Notes: generated from the sequence alone by a model not told the origin. 64,000 bases of DNA from Panagrolaimus kolymaensis (GCA_028622995.1 JAJQJQ010000008.1:6758001-6822000), one strand, 5' to 3'; shown: positions 47,837 to 61,585, counted from the first letter of the stretch. A program made the numbers and translations.

Positions 47837-48774
47837 ATGAGTTCTAGAAAAATGAATTTTTTTCAAAATCTTTTATCATCACGTTCGACACAAAGAAATA
47901 ATTATCATCATTATGTTTGTTTCGGGATGTTCATGCAAAGGTTTGTTATAGCCTCAATTTTCGAATCAAATATCCACTAAATGTCTTTTTTTTAGTTTGC
48001 TCTATTAATAATAATTTTAATTCGAACATTTTTTACCATTTTTTTGAGTGCTGAAATTGTTACCGATCACGTAAATTATGATTGGAGTACTGAAGCACTT
48101 TATGATGCCATCGAAATTCTCACACTTATTTTTTTGATTATCGGGTATCTTCGTGAACAATCAAAATGGACATGGCCTTATATGGCGGTTGAAGTAAGCA
48201 TTTTTTTATTATATTATATTGGCTATAGTATCCAATATGTTTTATTTTGCATTGTTTATACTTTCTCTCAATAGACGTACATAATTTTTCTAATTTTTAG
48301 TTTACGTGTTTGATTTTGGGCCTTCTTGCTTATTCAATTTGTGTCGCAGCGATGCTTTTCCCTTCACGATTTGCTGGAACTTGGTATGAAAAAGAACTAG
48401 GACATTTAACTCAACCATCAAAAATTCGAAGCCGTGCATTTTGGACCGGCATCGAAGCGGCATTGTATTCGGTTGCATCAGCTTTTGAACTATCAATCCT
48501 TCTCGCTTGCAATCGATATTTTGATGATGAAAAGCTTCGAAAGAAAGGCTTACGCGACCGCCCCATTATTCTCAGTCAAGATGGTCAAGAAGCTGGACCT
48601 CGAAGTGCTGTGATCGATATGGAACCTGTAATGGAAAACTCCACTCCAACTAATGGCAAAACTCGAGGAGGAGGAGGATTCCCAAATCCTAATTTCTCTT
48701 TAGTTGATAGCGATGATGAAAATGATAATGACGAATGGCATTCAACAAACAAAAAGGCAAATGTTCTTGCTTGA
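47837..48774 (+). CDS. Four-helix membrane protein, unrecognised
   Basis: Exons 47837-47914, 47996-48193 and 48301-48774 give about 249 residues. A GTTTGT donor at 47915 is needed to keep frame; using the later GTTTGT at 47941 would give an early stop. Four hydrophobic segments are seen: FALLIIILIRTFFTIFL, ALYDAIEILTLIFLIIGYL, the MAVE/FTCLILGLLAYSICVA segment spanning exons 2 and 3, and AALYSVASAFELSILLA. A conserved-looking loop is RFAGTWYEKELGHLTQPS. The tail is cytosolic-like and acidic (NFSLVDSDDENDNDEW). The layout recalls small tetraspan families, but no family motif was recognised. Confidence 0.75.
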
Positions 48775-49037
48775 AAAGATTTTAAAGTTAGATTTTATTG
48801 GAAAACGGGTTTCGTGGAATATATATATATTTTTTGAGCTATGTATCAATTGTTTGCAAACGAGTTTTTTGAACCCCATTTTTTACAAAAAGTTAAATGA
48901 GATAAACGATACATTCGATTCTATAATAATAGTACAAAATGCGTAAGTAAGGAACAAAACAAAAAAGATGTAAAAACATAATTTATATTTACAAAGAAAC
49001 CAAAAGAAAGGAGAAAAGAAATTTCAAGAAAAGTTAT

Positions 49038-49454
49038 TTAGCCTTTGAAAGGAGGTGGACCAGCTCGAGTTTTGGTTTTTGTTAAATAATTTGTTTCATC
49101 CATTGTTTTGATGTCGTAATTTTCACGAGATTTTAAATCAGGATCTTCCGTTGGTAGCTAAAAAATGATAATTATTTCCATTAGTTACATAGTTTCATTG
49201 ATGCAATAATAAAAATATATACTTACAACGCTTACAGTTTCCTTTTCATTTTTAATTGCTGGTTGAGGTTGATGTGATGGTGGTGGTGGTGGTTGTTTTT
49301 CTTTTGGAACAGGTGCAGCAGATTCATGTTTTTTAGTAGGCACTTGCGATTGCTTCTGTTGTTGATTCTTCTTTTTTGCGCAGAAAATAATCAAGTTCGT
49401 CACCAATGATCCAATAAAAATAAATTCTGCGACAAAGAAAAATATCATCATCAT
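49038..49454 (-). CDS. Small single-pass membrane protein with Pro-rich tail
   Basis: Two exons (49227-49454 and 49038-49157) give about 115 residues. An N-terminal hydrophobic segment (FFFVAEFIFIGSLVTNLIIF) is followed by a Lys/Gln/Pro-rich region (PPPPPSHQPQPAIKNEK). A short C-terminal block follows (ENYDIKTMDETNYLTKTKT) and the protein ends AGPPPFKG. A KKK stretch after the helix favours a cytosolic tail. No family recognised. The gene lies 330 bp downstream of TRAPPC9 on the same strand. Confidence 0.65.
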
Positions 49455-49783
49455 ATTCGTCGTCGTCGTCGATTCAGCAGCAACTTTTCACTTTCAAACA
49501 ATTCTTTATAGCACTGTTTTTTGAATTTTGAAGCTTTCGTTCATTGCTTTTTTTTGTCAAAAACAAAATTATTCAAATTTTTTATACCATTTACAAAGCA
49601 CAAAAACCCTTTTTACACCCATTTTTTTGTTTGTTCTTGTATGAATAAATTTTTAAATATACTAATACTCTAAATACATATATCACAGATATAAAAAATA
49701 TTACTAAAGTATTCTTTCCCGAATGCAAAAAAAAAATCTTTTTTAATTTAAAGTAGTAAGCCTCTTTTGAAAAAATATCATGA

Positions 49784-52700
49784 TCAAAGTGAATGTGTTA
49801 CTTTAGTAATAACATTAAAAGTAATAGTTGGAACAAAAATTTCATCTTCTGCTAACGTAGGTTCTCCTGGTATTGCAGATTTTCCTATTACTGGTCGAAT
49901 TTTATGAGTCCCTTCATAAAGAAATAGAAAAGAAAATTGTGCTGCTGTTTCTTTTTTCGGTAGCTCGAGATGGCCGTTTTCCAAAGGTTTGGAATTTGAT
50001 GATTTAGATTGGGAATCGAGTGGTAATGACTAAAAAATTAAATAATAATTGTTGGATAAAATTGTTACAAAGCATACATCAATGATTACTGGTGTACGAA
50101 GAGGGCCACAAAAAACCATGTTTTCAGGTCTATCAATAGGCGGTTTTCCATTTGCAAGATCTTGAAAACATCGCAATGATAGTTCACCTTTTATAGGTTT
50201 TGTTCCTTAATAAGTTTTTTTATTGTTATTTCAAAGAATATGTAATAATGATTATACCTTTTAGCACGCTTGTAACAGTTAATTCAAGTTCAATGAGTTC
50301 TCCTATTCCAACTGATATGTCATCATCATTTGTATGAACTTTGCCATTGACTTTTACATCTAAAGATTGTTACACTTTGAATGAATTTAATTTTTCGATA
50401 AAATATCTTACAAACTGAAACAGTTGGAACGACCAATTGTTTAAGAAATTCCACTTCAGCTAAAACAGATCCAATAGGAACTATACCAGTATAATTTAAT
50501 TGTGGAATGGCCCAACGAATTTGAAGATGTTTTGCTATATGAGAATCAAGAGAACGACGAAGGATATCAATTTCTTGCTTTTGTCGTACATGAGAATCAT
50601 ATTGGGTTGCCTCTCGAAATGCTCTTGATGAAACATCGGGACAACATGGGCATAAAACAGGTACACGACAAATTTCTTTTGGTTGCATTCCAATCATTCT
50701 TTTATCTGTTGAATATGTAAGTTCTGCATCAAGATCAGTGGAATTTGCAACATCAATAACAACATATCGAGTTGAAGCAGAATCCCCTGGTAATACATGC
50801 CATTTAGCTACGGTTACCGCTGGAACAATACATATTGCAAGAGGCAAGCGACTCGTTCGTTCATAATGTACTCCATTAGGAGCTTTTACATCAGCAATAT
50901 ATCGAAAAATAAAATCTGTTGTTAACAACCTTCCTGTATATGGAATTAAATCATGATCACCGCCTTGAGTTGTTAATGAAAGGTTTGAAGCATCATCGGT
51001 AAAAGAAACAAATGAATTTCTTTGTGTTGTATTTGCTGATTGTTGTTCATCGCTTGATGGAGGAGGACCACTCGTAGAAGAAGTGTTATCATCCAAATTA
51101 TCAGTTGATGCAAATGCAGGTTTAATAAGTACCCGTTGTTCTTCGCTTGCTTTACCTTTATCATCCGAAATACTTGATGGATCAATACCAAATATTTGAA
51201 ATTGTACTTCTCTCCTTTCCTTGGGTTTTAAATTTTCTATCTTAGCCACTGGATTTATATCTCCTTCTTCTTTAATCATTTTCATATTTGTTAATTCAAT
51301 TAATGGCGGACCAAAAACTGTGGGTTGTCGAATATCTAATTTTACTGTTTTAATGGTTATTGTTTCACTTGTATTTACAATAAAAACAGAATGGATAAAC
51401 CTAAAAATTAAAATGATAATAATTATAATATAAAAATATCCCAAAAACTAACGTTTGACCAGAAAATACTGTAGTTTCGGCCGCTGGTTCAACATTGTCT
51501 TCTGTGGTGGGTGCTCTTTGAAGTGAAGATTCTAATGACAAAAGTGGTAATTCTTGCAACACTTCGACTGTATATTGAGGTTTTGGGTTTTTCGAATCAT
51601 CTGATGATAAAGATTTTGGTAATATTTCTTTTATTGAACAAACATTCCGCACTCCTAATACTTCACAGCTATAACCCGTAATAGTTAATTTCCCTGGTGA
51701 TCTGAAAATGAATATTGTAAACGGATTAACAAGTATAAATTTACCTTGGCATTCCAAGTAATTTTATTTCAGTTGGTTGTGCGCCTGATGTGTATGGTGT
51801 CAGTGTAAGCCGAACTGGTACAGCTTCAAATGAGCAACCTTCAGTTAAAAGAGCCAAATTTTTAACAGTAAGGTCTACAGGAAGTGGATTAATAACTTTA
51901 ACCGAAACTTCACAACCGCAATTTGTTACCCAATAAGTATCTAAAAATTCCAATTTTAAATGTTACAGTAAATTCTAACAAACCATTGGATTCAGTTTCA
52001 TTTTCAAATGGAGAATAAATAAATATTTTTTGGCTTGGATCTTCTGCAGAGATAACTCTTGGAGCAAGTTGTGAGGATAAACGAACAATTTTAAAATCAG
52101 ATAATGTGGGGAATCTTGTCATTTGCAAGGGTGGAAGCATAAGGCCACTTTGATCCAAAGAAATGTGTTGAGCAAGAGAATGGATTTTAGGTTGTGAATC
52201 AACTAAACGCGAAAGTTCATCTAACATTTTGACTGCTGCAACATTATCTAACTCAGGAAAATAAACCTGAAGAATGTAACATAAATGTCGAATAGCTGCA
52301 TCGTAAAAGCATGCTCTTAACGCCGACATATAAACTTCATGTACGGCTTTAACTTGTACAGCAACTGGACCATTTGTGGCGGCATCTTTTGATATATCAT
52401 TTACACCATAGCCTGATAAACTTCGATACAAAATAGGATAAACTAATTTGTAATCATTTTCTGTTCGATTATCACTGTCATTAACATGAAGCCTAAATAA
52501 TACGGCGAGGCGAGAATAAAATGAAGTTTTTCTTCGAAAACCCATCTAAAATTAATTTATTATTGTTTTGATACGCCATTAAAGAAACAAACTTCTTTAT
52601 AAATATTTGCGTGAACCATACAAATATGAGCTTTAACAGTATTATCAAAAAAGGTAAAACTATCATCAAGATATTTTCCAACATGATCGCGTAAAAATGC

Positions 52701-54233
52701 TTCAGCTTCAATATATTTTCGATGATGTCGATACACACTTGATGTTCGAACCATGCATTCATATTCAACAAAACTAACAAAAGAAAATCGATCATAATGT
52801 TCTAAAGCCAGAATAAATTTTTCTAATATATCTTCAAATGACATATTTCTTCCGGTTGGAGATCTAAAAAAAAGAGAGTAATATGTGCATGTCCCGAAGG
52901 AAATTCACAAACTTGTCACTATTAAGTAAAACCCATGCTTTTTTAGCTTGTTTTTTATGTTGTAAATCTTGTTCAATTAATTGAGCTGCTGCAGCGGCTG
53001 CAGTTGCAACAGCTCTTTGATCTTCATCTGACCGATATCTTTGATGCCCTATTGTTACTCTAAAACATTTCGTTTAAATTCGAAATAATAAAAACAAAAG
53101 TTGCGAACCCTAAATTATGTTGATTTCTTTCTTGCAATCCACGCATTTGATCTGGAGTCATTGTTGAAACTCTATGAATGGTTGCTTGCTTTCTCCATCG
53201 ATCGGCCGTTTCATTATATTTGATTGCCATTGCAGCACAAGCAAATCCTTCATAAGCAGCCGCGAGCCATAACAAATCTGCTGAAGATTTAAGATATTCT
53301 ATTGCATGAGAATATGAATCAAGCGCAAGCGATGGTAGTCCCGTAAGAAGAGCATAATCAGCTACCTGCTTTCTCAAACGACCAACACATTTTCTTTTAA
53401 AACTTCGGGATTGACGATTTTCAGTTCCAACTTTTGTTTTTTCTTCATCCGGCAATGTTGGACACGGAGGTTGTTCCATTTTCTCAAATGATGTATCAAT
53501 TCTTCGACTTTCAAGAACAAAATATATTGATTTTATGAGTTCTCGAACACCATTTTCAAATTCTTCAGAATCTTCAAGACTATTGAATGATAAAATTTCT
53601 CTTGGTTCTATTCCACATTCAGTTTCATTAAAACCAAATAAAACACAGCGTGAATCCACTAAAGCCCCGTGAAGCTCAGATTTGTAACTTTTATATTGTT
53701 CACAAACATTTTCTAATGAATGTATTACACCATCATTGGCTGATCTCGTTCTAACAAGGGCTGTATGAAGTACTGAAGGATCCACAGGTTTAATATTATA
53801 ATTTTCTTCATTTCTGAGATCTGATTCCATTGAAGCTCGTAAACTTGATCGAATTGAATTTGCTGCTGAAATTGCATTGCTTGCAATTGCAATAAAACCA
53901 AAAATCTTTCGATGCGCCTGAAAATAGTTTTTTGTTATTCCCACAAATGTGTTTAAAACAAACTTGAAGGTCACCAAATTTTGTTAGTTCTGGATTAGCA
54001 TGCGTTACAAAGTTTGCAAGAATAATACGTTTTGGGTTATCAGAAACTAAAAATATCAAAAATTTAATAAACGAGTAATTATAAAAAAAGGATACAAACC
54101 AACCTTGTATTGCTTCCACTCTTGAAAGTCTTTCAATTAACCGATTAAATGTTGTTGCAGTTTTTGGTCCGATTGTTCGAACTAATATTGAAATTCTACA
54201 ATGATCTTCTGCTGTTGGAACATGAACATCCAT
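49784..54233 (-). CDS. trpp-9: TRAPP complex subunit 9 (TRAPPC9/NIBP/Trs120-like)
   Basis: Minus strand, many exons, start MDVHVPTAEDHCRISILVRT at 54233, roughly 1100 residues. The N-terminal region matches TRAPPC9 in order: AEDH start; NFVTHANPELTKFGDLQ plus AHRKIFGFIAIA; DSRCVLFGFNE; FVLESRRIDTSFEK; SFKRKCVGRLRKQVADYALL; then SADLLWLAAAYEGFACAAMA. C-terminal parts form Ig-like/beta-rich segments (for example DTYWVTNCGCEVSVKVINPL, RYVVIDVANSTDLDAELTYS). Known role: subunit of TRAPPII, which acts on Rab GTPases at the Golgi and in endosomal traffic. The start is chosen over an upstream in-frame ATG because homology begins here. Confidence 0.9.
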
Positions 54234-55453
54234 TGTAATATAATATTCATACAAATTATTAGATAAAAATAATATACGATAAATAAACTTTATGTTTTTA
54301 GTAACATGATAATCTTCAACAATAAATATAAACACTCAAATTAACTTCAATCAAAACGCAAAAATATAAAAAGTGTCAACGGACAATTTCAATTTTGCTT
54401 TTCGAACTACAAAATGAAACAATATTTTATTTATTTTTCTGGCTTAAAATTATAATATTTTGTAATAGCAATTTAGTCAACAAAAATGTTAATGAAATGT
54501 TTATGCATTGATAGAAATTTTTTTACCGAAAATAAAGTTCAAATTCAAAGACATTCAAGAACAATATGCCAATAATTTGTGATGGAGTTTCTAAAAAAAA
54601 GAGATAGCTAATAATAATTAAAAATAATAGCTGAATTACGTTTGAGAAAATTCAATTCAAGTTGCCTAAAGGATCCTAAAATTTTAAAGGCATTTTGCTT
54701 ATAGCTTCTATTCATCATATTACATAAATCGTTTCCATTGATTCGAAAACGTGTGTTACAAGTTTAGTCATCGATGACAAATGATAATGTCATCAAAATT
54801 TAAAAAATCACACCAAAATGAAAGCTTCTATTCATCGTTGGTGTAAGTAAATATATGCAGAAAGTAAAAACTAGGGTTTTAAACAATAACAATATTTTAT
54901 AATAATTTTATGTTGTTTGAAAATGTAAGTATCCTTTGTTTTCAATGTAGTAGCAGATATTTATTTTATAAGCATTTTTTATTAAACAGAAAAAGTAAAC
55001 TGACTAACTTTTAGTTGCGCAAAAATAAAATAAAGAGAAAAAACTGACAAGTTTTTAAAGATAAAGCAAGCAAGGGCACCACCGTAAGATTACATAAATT
55101 TTGTGTTTAGAAAAAGGAATGATGCCAGAGTGTTCATTTTTAAACTTGAATCATCGAACCCCAAAAAATAAAATAAATGGCACCGCCATTAAAATTAAAA
55201 TTTAAAATATTTTGTGTTTGACTAAAAAAGGTGATAGAAGCTGCACAACCATAAAAAAATAATGATATCACAGGATAAAGAAAAATATTGCAAGAATAAA
55301 AAGAAATAAAGAGTATGGTAAAGGATTTAATAATATCTTATGAGCACATAAAAAAGTGAAGAAGCTAAATGCATAAACACGTATGTATAAAATTTAAGGG
55401 CACCAAATAATAAACGAAAGAAGACGACAAATTTCCAAGAAAATGAAAAAAGG
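54234..55453. other. Intergenic
   Basis: Upstream of TRAPPC9 and downstream of the KIAA0319-like gene. AT-rich; no gene, RNA or repeat was seen. Confidence 0.45.
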
Positions 55454-58313
55454 CTAATCGCGAACATTTCTTTCTCGTAAATTTTTTGATTCAAATAAAC
55501 TTTCATCTGAATCAAGGGAAGAAGAACTCATCATATTTACTATTGATTTTCCTTCCGTATCAAGCCTCTCATATCTTTTTCTTCGTCGAAAACGTTTACG
55601 TTTAAGCCTATCTTTAGTTTCTCGAAGGCAAGGAATCAACTTATTGAAAAGGGGATATCTGCGAATTTTTCGTTTAAGAACTGTTGAACAACCCAATGCA
55701 ATAAGAGTAATGGAAAATAAGAAACATATGATAATGACAAAATATAACTTTGACCATGAACAATCCAATTGCTTTCCAGATGTTAACGTTGTAAAAAGAT
55801 TTCCCATCCAGTATGGTTGTTCACATTGGCATTCTTTCGTATAATTATTACATCGGCCATGATGAGAGCAAGATCGTTGACAATCTGCAAACAAAAATTA
55901 TTTATTTATTTTCTATTTCAGCTAGACGGTTAAAAATGGATCGTCAAAAAAGAAACATACACAATGGCTCGATTTGTTTAATACTAAATTCTTGAATCAT
56001 CACATTTTCTTTCTGTAAAATTGCAACCGCTCTTCGAACTTCAACCACTTCAAGTTTAATTAATGATGATTTTAATTCACGAATTTGTCGAGAAGTTAAA
56101 TCTGTAATAAAAAGACATGTCTACAATAAGCTTTTTTCAAAATTAAGAATTTACCATCAAGGGAATATTCTGCATGAAATACAATTCGAAGATTGCCGGT
56201 CTTATGATCTTGTCCAAAATCTGTGAAATGAACATATACGGTTGAAGCTTCAGAAATTTGTGATGTTAAAGCAGCAGAAAGACGAGCTTCAAATTTTCGA
56301 CGAAGCCGATAAGTGATATCCTCAATTTTTTGATCCATATATATTTCCACTGAATTTAATCTTTTATCTCCATTTACAACAGTAAGCGATATAGTAACAG
56401 TATCAGATTGTTTTTGTTGATCGAATACAGTTAAATTAAAAAGAAATTCACCTTCAACTAAACCATTTAAAAATAATACAGGTTGATTTTCTGAATTATC
56501 CAATGGAGACTAAAAACAAAAATAAATGTGAAGGTAATAACAAAAAAAGGCGAAGGTTGAAACTAACAATGCAAGCAGGAGTATTATCAAATGGCGTCCA
56601 TTTATATTCCACAATTCCTGCATCATCGGTTGATAATGAACCATTCAAAGCAACAATGGATCGGGGCAAAGTTACTGTAATATTTTTTGCATGAGCAACA
56701 GGTGGTTGGTTTAGGCCTTAAAATAGAAACATAATAATGGATGGACTTCAAAAACGAAATCTTACTTCTCTCAACATTCATATAAACAATAGAAGAAGCA
56801 TTCAAACCTCCATCGTCGGTAACAGAAAATTCAAATTTATAAATCCCCTCTTGTAATTCAGTTGCAGTTGCTTTTGCTTTATCACCGTTTAAAATTGAAG
56901 CTTGAGAAGGGCCGCTAAAATAAGCTATTAAGCCTATGAAGAAAGTTATAAAAACTAACTCAAGTTGCAACCATTTATATTCAACGATTGTTCCATCGTC
57001 TTCAACAGCCCCATCTAAAATGGCTGAAGATTCAGGCAAAATTATTGTTGCATTCTTTCCAGCATCAACTTCTAAAATCAATCTTTTTATATCGCATTTG
57101 AAAATTAGAAAATTTACTCGGAGCTTGATTTTCAGCTTTATTTACAAAAATGCTTATCGTTGTTGTATCTTTTTGTTTTTTACCATCAAAAACCTCCAAT
57201 TGAAAAATATAAGGGCCTGATAGTTCATTCGATTGAATATTAGTTAATTTTAAAATGGATGAGCTTGAGCCTAAATGTCAAAGATTAAAAATGCATTCAA
57301 TATGCCAGTATGCTTATTTACCTGAATAATCAATTGGAAGATTTGAAAGATCATCAACACGAGCCCAACTATATTGCTCAATTTTGACATCATCTGTTGA
57401 ACTATTGCCGCAAAGATTTAATTCATCCAATGGTAATCTAACTGTAATGCTTCCAGTTGCAGAATCACCGCATCGACTGATATGAGCCTTCGGAGGATCA
57501 TCACGTTCTTCACTAACAATTACATCCACTTCCGTTTCATCGGAGCTTCCCTTATCATCCGTAACTTTTAAACTAAACAAATTTGTGTTTCAATCTAATA
57601 AATATCAAAATGATTAATAAATCTTACGAAAAAGTATAATTTCCTGGTTGTAAATTATTCAAAGTCAAAATGGGAGTATTTAATGCAGATGGTAATTGAA
57701 TGGATGGACCCTTTTTAAGATGCCATTCATATGTAACTATTTTTCCATCATCATCTCGACTTCCTTCAGCATTCAAAACTAATTGACTATTCTCCACAAT
57801 ATTATGAGGACTTGATGGTTTTACAATGGCATGAGGTTTAATGTTTTCAGTTTTTTCTGATAATACTTCCAAACTTTTTTCATTCTCTTCAGAAATATTT
57901 CCATTTTGTACAGTCACACGATATTTTAATTTTCCTGGTTTTAATTTGGTTAATTCCAAAATGGGTTTATCATATGCATCGGCATAGCTATTGCCTTCAC
58001 CTTCAAGAGGAACCCAATAAAATGTCCAATTTCCTGAATAAGTATGTATCATTAGTATTTATTTTTAATTTCAAATATTACTACCTTCATGACTTGTTAA
58101 TTTTGGATCAGTGAAAACAACTCGAAAAGTAACACTTTCAATTGGAAGTTGTACAGTTGATGGACCTTCAATGGAAAAAATAACTGGAGCTAAACTAGGA
58201 GATAATGGCGGTGGAATTTCTTCTGATGAATCCAATGCTGATGGATAATCATTACTACAGTACGAGAAAAAGAAATATGTAATAAAAATAAATGAAATTT
58301 TAGTGCAATACAT
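55454..58313 (-). CDS. KIAA0319-like PKD-repeat type I membrane protein
   Basis: Minus strand, about nine exons, start at 58313 with a signal peptide (MYCTKISFIFITYFFFSYC). Four or five PKD/Ig-like repeats follow. They are recognised by recurring AILDGAVEDDGTIVEYKWLQ, LNAEGSRDDDGKIVTYEWHL, NLQPGNYTFSLKVTDDKGSS and GIYKFEFSVTDDGGLNAS. A Cys-rich EGF-like module (CQRSCSHHGRCNNYTKECQC) precedes one membrane helix (LYFVIIICFLFSITLIALGC). The cytosolic tail is basic then acidic (KRKRFRRRKRYERLDTEGKS), ending NLRERNVRD. This is the layout of human KIAA0319 and KIAA0319L, proteins of neuronal migration and endocytic traffic. The MANSC module of the vertebrate N-terminus was not seen. Its start lies 219 bp after the previous gene's stop. 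Confidence 0.88.
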
Positions 58314-58531
58314 GATTAATTAATGCCTTGTAGTTAATTCATTTACATTCTAAACCAATAATATTAATTAGTTACAAACCAAGAAGCTTTATGATAGCAA
58401 GAAAGACAACGTGATATAAAAAAATATTGAAGAGTAAAATCACTCTTACGTTTGAACACTGAAGAACATTTCATTAAAAAATTTATCTAAACACAAACAA
58501 AAAATCAACAACATTTCAAAAAACATTCGGT

Positions 58532-60013
58532 TTAAATAATAGTTTTTTTGCAGAACATAACTTTTTCAACAACATAATCAGTTTCAACAGGAGCTTCAAG
58601 TTCAGGCAATTTTGTGCGTGCTCTACTTTTGGATAAAAGTTTTGTAAAAGCAGAGGTCATTTCAGTCATACTTTGAATATAATCTTTTGCTCGTTTCAAT
58701 GAAGCATAACTTTCTTCTTCCCATACAAGCTTATCACAGTGGCTGTCAATCAAAGAAAGAAGTAATTCAATTATCTAAAAAGACGCAATTAAAATTTCAC
58801 ATAGCTTTTTTTTGAAACAACTTACGCGGTCACAAAGAAGATCATTGCCTGCTTTTTGATCTAACAAATTAACACCAAGATCAAGAACTTTTACGGCATC
58901 TTTGGTAGATAAGACTTCAGCCAAGTATCGTCTAAGAAAAGCTTTGGTAAAACCTTTATAAAGCATTCCAATGAAAAGTTCTTCAGTTGCGTCTTCAGCG
59001 AGCCTAAAAATATAAATTAGCCTTTGGAAGTATGCATAAAAATCTTACGTTAAAGCAAATTTAAGTAATGGCGCAAAAGATTCATCAAGAATGATAGTGG
59101 ATGAACATTTGACATACTCAAGAAGTAGCTTGGAACATTTATCAGCAATTAATTCTTTCACAACATCACCAAAAGCACTAAAAAAATAAATGTAAGTTTA
59201 CACTAAAAAATGATCAAAACCATTACGCAGTGTTAATAATTCTATGAGTAAAAATAGTATTGAATACTGTAATAACATGTGACTCGTTTTTTGCTAATTT
59301 TCCTTCTAGTAATTTCATGAGTTTGCTTTGATCAGATTGACATAAAGGTTCACAAAACAGTGTATCTTCCATATTCTGGCTTTCACATTTTTGAAGAAGA
59401 GCTTTCCATTTCTCATCTGATTTTGGCTGAAAACAAATAGTAAGAAATTATCAAAGCATCATAAAAACTTTACATTTTGAAGAAAAAGTTGAACAGCAAA
59501 AGTTAAATTCTGATTTGAATCAAGTTTTTCATTTTTACCATTGAAAGATTTTTTGTAGCCAACCGGTGTTGTAAAATGACTTCCAACAGGTAACTTAGGA
59601 GGCCCACGTCGAGGAACTTGAAAAGGTAATTGCGCAACATTCAATTTTCCTTTGAGAATAATAATTAAACTTGGTTTGAATTCAACAGTTATCTAAAAAA
59701 ATAAACAATATTAATCTTCAAAATCAAAATAGCGTCAAACCTCGGGAAGATTCTTTTCTGGCCATACAAATGTTTTCTCTCCAATTGCTTCAACACGATC
59801 ATTTTTATCGAAAAGTTGGATGTTGAGTTGATGAGTCCCTAAAAGTAAATAAAAAATATTAAATAAAACAAATGCAAAAATTAAAAGCTTACATTTTCCA
59901 TCAACTTTTTCTGGTTCATTATTAACAGAACGACAAGTAAGTAAATGTTTTCCACCAATATCTTGCACAAAAAATGCTTCTTTATCTAATGATTTAATTT
60001 CAGAAATAGCCAT
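58532..60013 (-). CDS. NOL11-like protein (tentative)
   Basis: Minus strand, about seven exons with all junctions in frame, about 420 residues, start MAISEIKSLDKEAFFVQDIG at 60013. The N-terminal part reads as beta strands (THQLNIQLFDKNDRVEAIGE; ITVEFKPSLIIILKGKL). The C-terminal part is helical (AFGDVVKELIADKCSKLLLE; FLRRYLAEVLSTKDAVKVLD; SLKRAKDYIQSMTEMTSAFT). The overall plan and the C-terminal helices loosely resemble NOL11, a t-UTP/SSU-processome factor for rRNA transcription and processing, but much shorter (human about 720). The neighbouring NIFK-like gene, also nucleolar, is weak support. It may be an unrelated orphan. Confidence 0.6.
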
Positions 60014-60372
60014 TAAACGTTTCAAAAAGTGGCAATAACAACAAGAAAATGATAAAAAAAAGTTTAGAGAGAAACGTGAATGAAAGCGTTGCTTTTTGAT
60101 TTTCAAACAAAAAAAATTTTTTTGATTGAAGCCTGTTGACTTTAGGTTGTTGAACCACACAATACCAGAAATAATGGGGTTGCTTGCTTGTTCGTGTTTT
60201 AGGACATCACAAAATATTAATCAAGTGTTTCTATGGTAAAAAAAAATTCCTTCTTCTTGTGTTCATGATAAAACTAAGAACAATAATATAAACTATTATG
60301 TTTAAAACCTCTTCCAAATAACAAATTTATTTTTCAAAAATCAACAAAAAATAGTAACAAAGATGTAAACAG

Positions 60373-61301
60373 TTATTTGAAATTTTTTAACCATGTTGAA
60401 ATCTTTTCTTGAACTTGAGCATCACGAACTATTTGTTCTTCTAAAGCTTCTGATAACTTTTCGGAATAATCAAATTTGTAATCAATGCCATTTTCTTTCG
60501 CCTTAGCAAGTTGTTTATTGATGAAATCAGCGACTCTTTGCTATAAAGAAACGCAAATGAGTAAAAGATAATCAAATATACACAAACAAAACTTACAGGA
60601 TTCTCTTTGAACTTCTTTAAATGAGCTTTAGCAATTCTCTTTTTCAAGTAATCAGTCTTCTTCATACCAGGTTTACCAAAACGAGAACCAAGTTGAACTG
60701 CAATAGGAACTTGTGCATTGAGGAGTTGACGACATCTGATTACATGTTCTCCCATCATCAAAGATTTGTTAATGACTGTAACCACAATAGATGCAACTTC
60801 TGCATATTTGAACCCAACATAGATTTTTCCACTGAATCCACCCTAAAATATTATAGTATTAACAAAATCATGCTTTGAAAGAATCAATAACCATACCTTT
60901 TTGTTTCTTATAACTCTTACACGCTTGACTTCGCCAAATTGAGAAAAGTACTTGTAACAAGCTTCTTCAAAAAACCCATACGGTGCATTTCGAATGACGA
61001 TAAAAGCAGAAAGTGCTTTTGGATCACGAACATATTTCTTTTGAGCTTTCTTGATAGTTGATGGTTTTCTAACAGGTTTCCGAACAGTGATATTCAAATT
61101 CAAAGCTTTCTTCGTTGCTTCTTTTTTCGGTTCCACTTTTGCAGCCTCTTTTACCGAAGCCTTCACAATCTTCTTCGGTTTTACCAACGGCTTTACAGCT
61201 TTCTTTGTTGTTTCTTTTTTTGATTCTACCTTTACAGCTTTCTTTAGCGAAGGCTTCGCAACCTTCTTTGATTTAACCATAGGCTTTACAGATTTCGTCA
61301 T
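60373..61301 (-). CDS. NIFK/Nop15-like nucleolar RNA-binding protein
   Basis: Three exons: 60897-61301, 60597-60842 and 60373-60540, about 272 residues. The first 75 residues are Lys/Ala/Val repeats (AVKPLVKPKKIVKASVKEAA), typical of nucleolar tails. One RRM follows, with FIVIRNAPYGFFEEACYKYF, then SQFGEVKRVRVIRNKK and GGFSGKIYVGFKYAEVASIV. The C-terminus has a basic helix (KTDYLKKRIAKAHLKKFKEN) and a KENGIDYKFD block matching the GIDYDF of NIFK. Known role: pre-60S ribosome assembly and ITS2 processing. The Ki-67-interacting segment of vertebrate NIFK was not recognised. Divergent from the CSN8-like gene, 284 bp away. Confidence 0.82.
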
Positions 61302-61585
61302 TTTGCAAGCCTAAAAATGAAATTCGATTAGAAAATAATAATAAAATTGCTAAAGTTGAGACAAAATTGCGCAAACAGAAAATGTTATCCTCAACTTTTT
61401 ATTTTCTGAGCGAGAACACTTTTGATTGGCTATATGTGCTAAATATCATCATTGCGAATTCATTTCAGTTTCAAAAAATCTTTCAATCAAACAAAATTTT
61501 AGTCAATCAACTTCTAATATTTTTCTGAGAAGCTTTAATTAAAGTTTGCAACAAGCTATTATTTTCTGAAAAATTTTAACCGAAA
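61302..61585. promoter_or_regulatory. Probable bidirectional promoter (NIFK / CSN8)
   Basis: A 284-bp gap between divergent starts, without coding signal. Inference from orientation and spacing. Confidence 0.5.
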
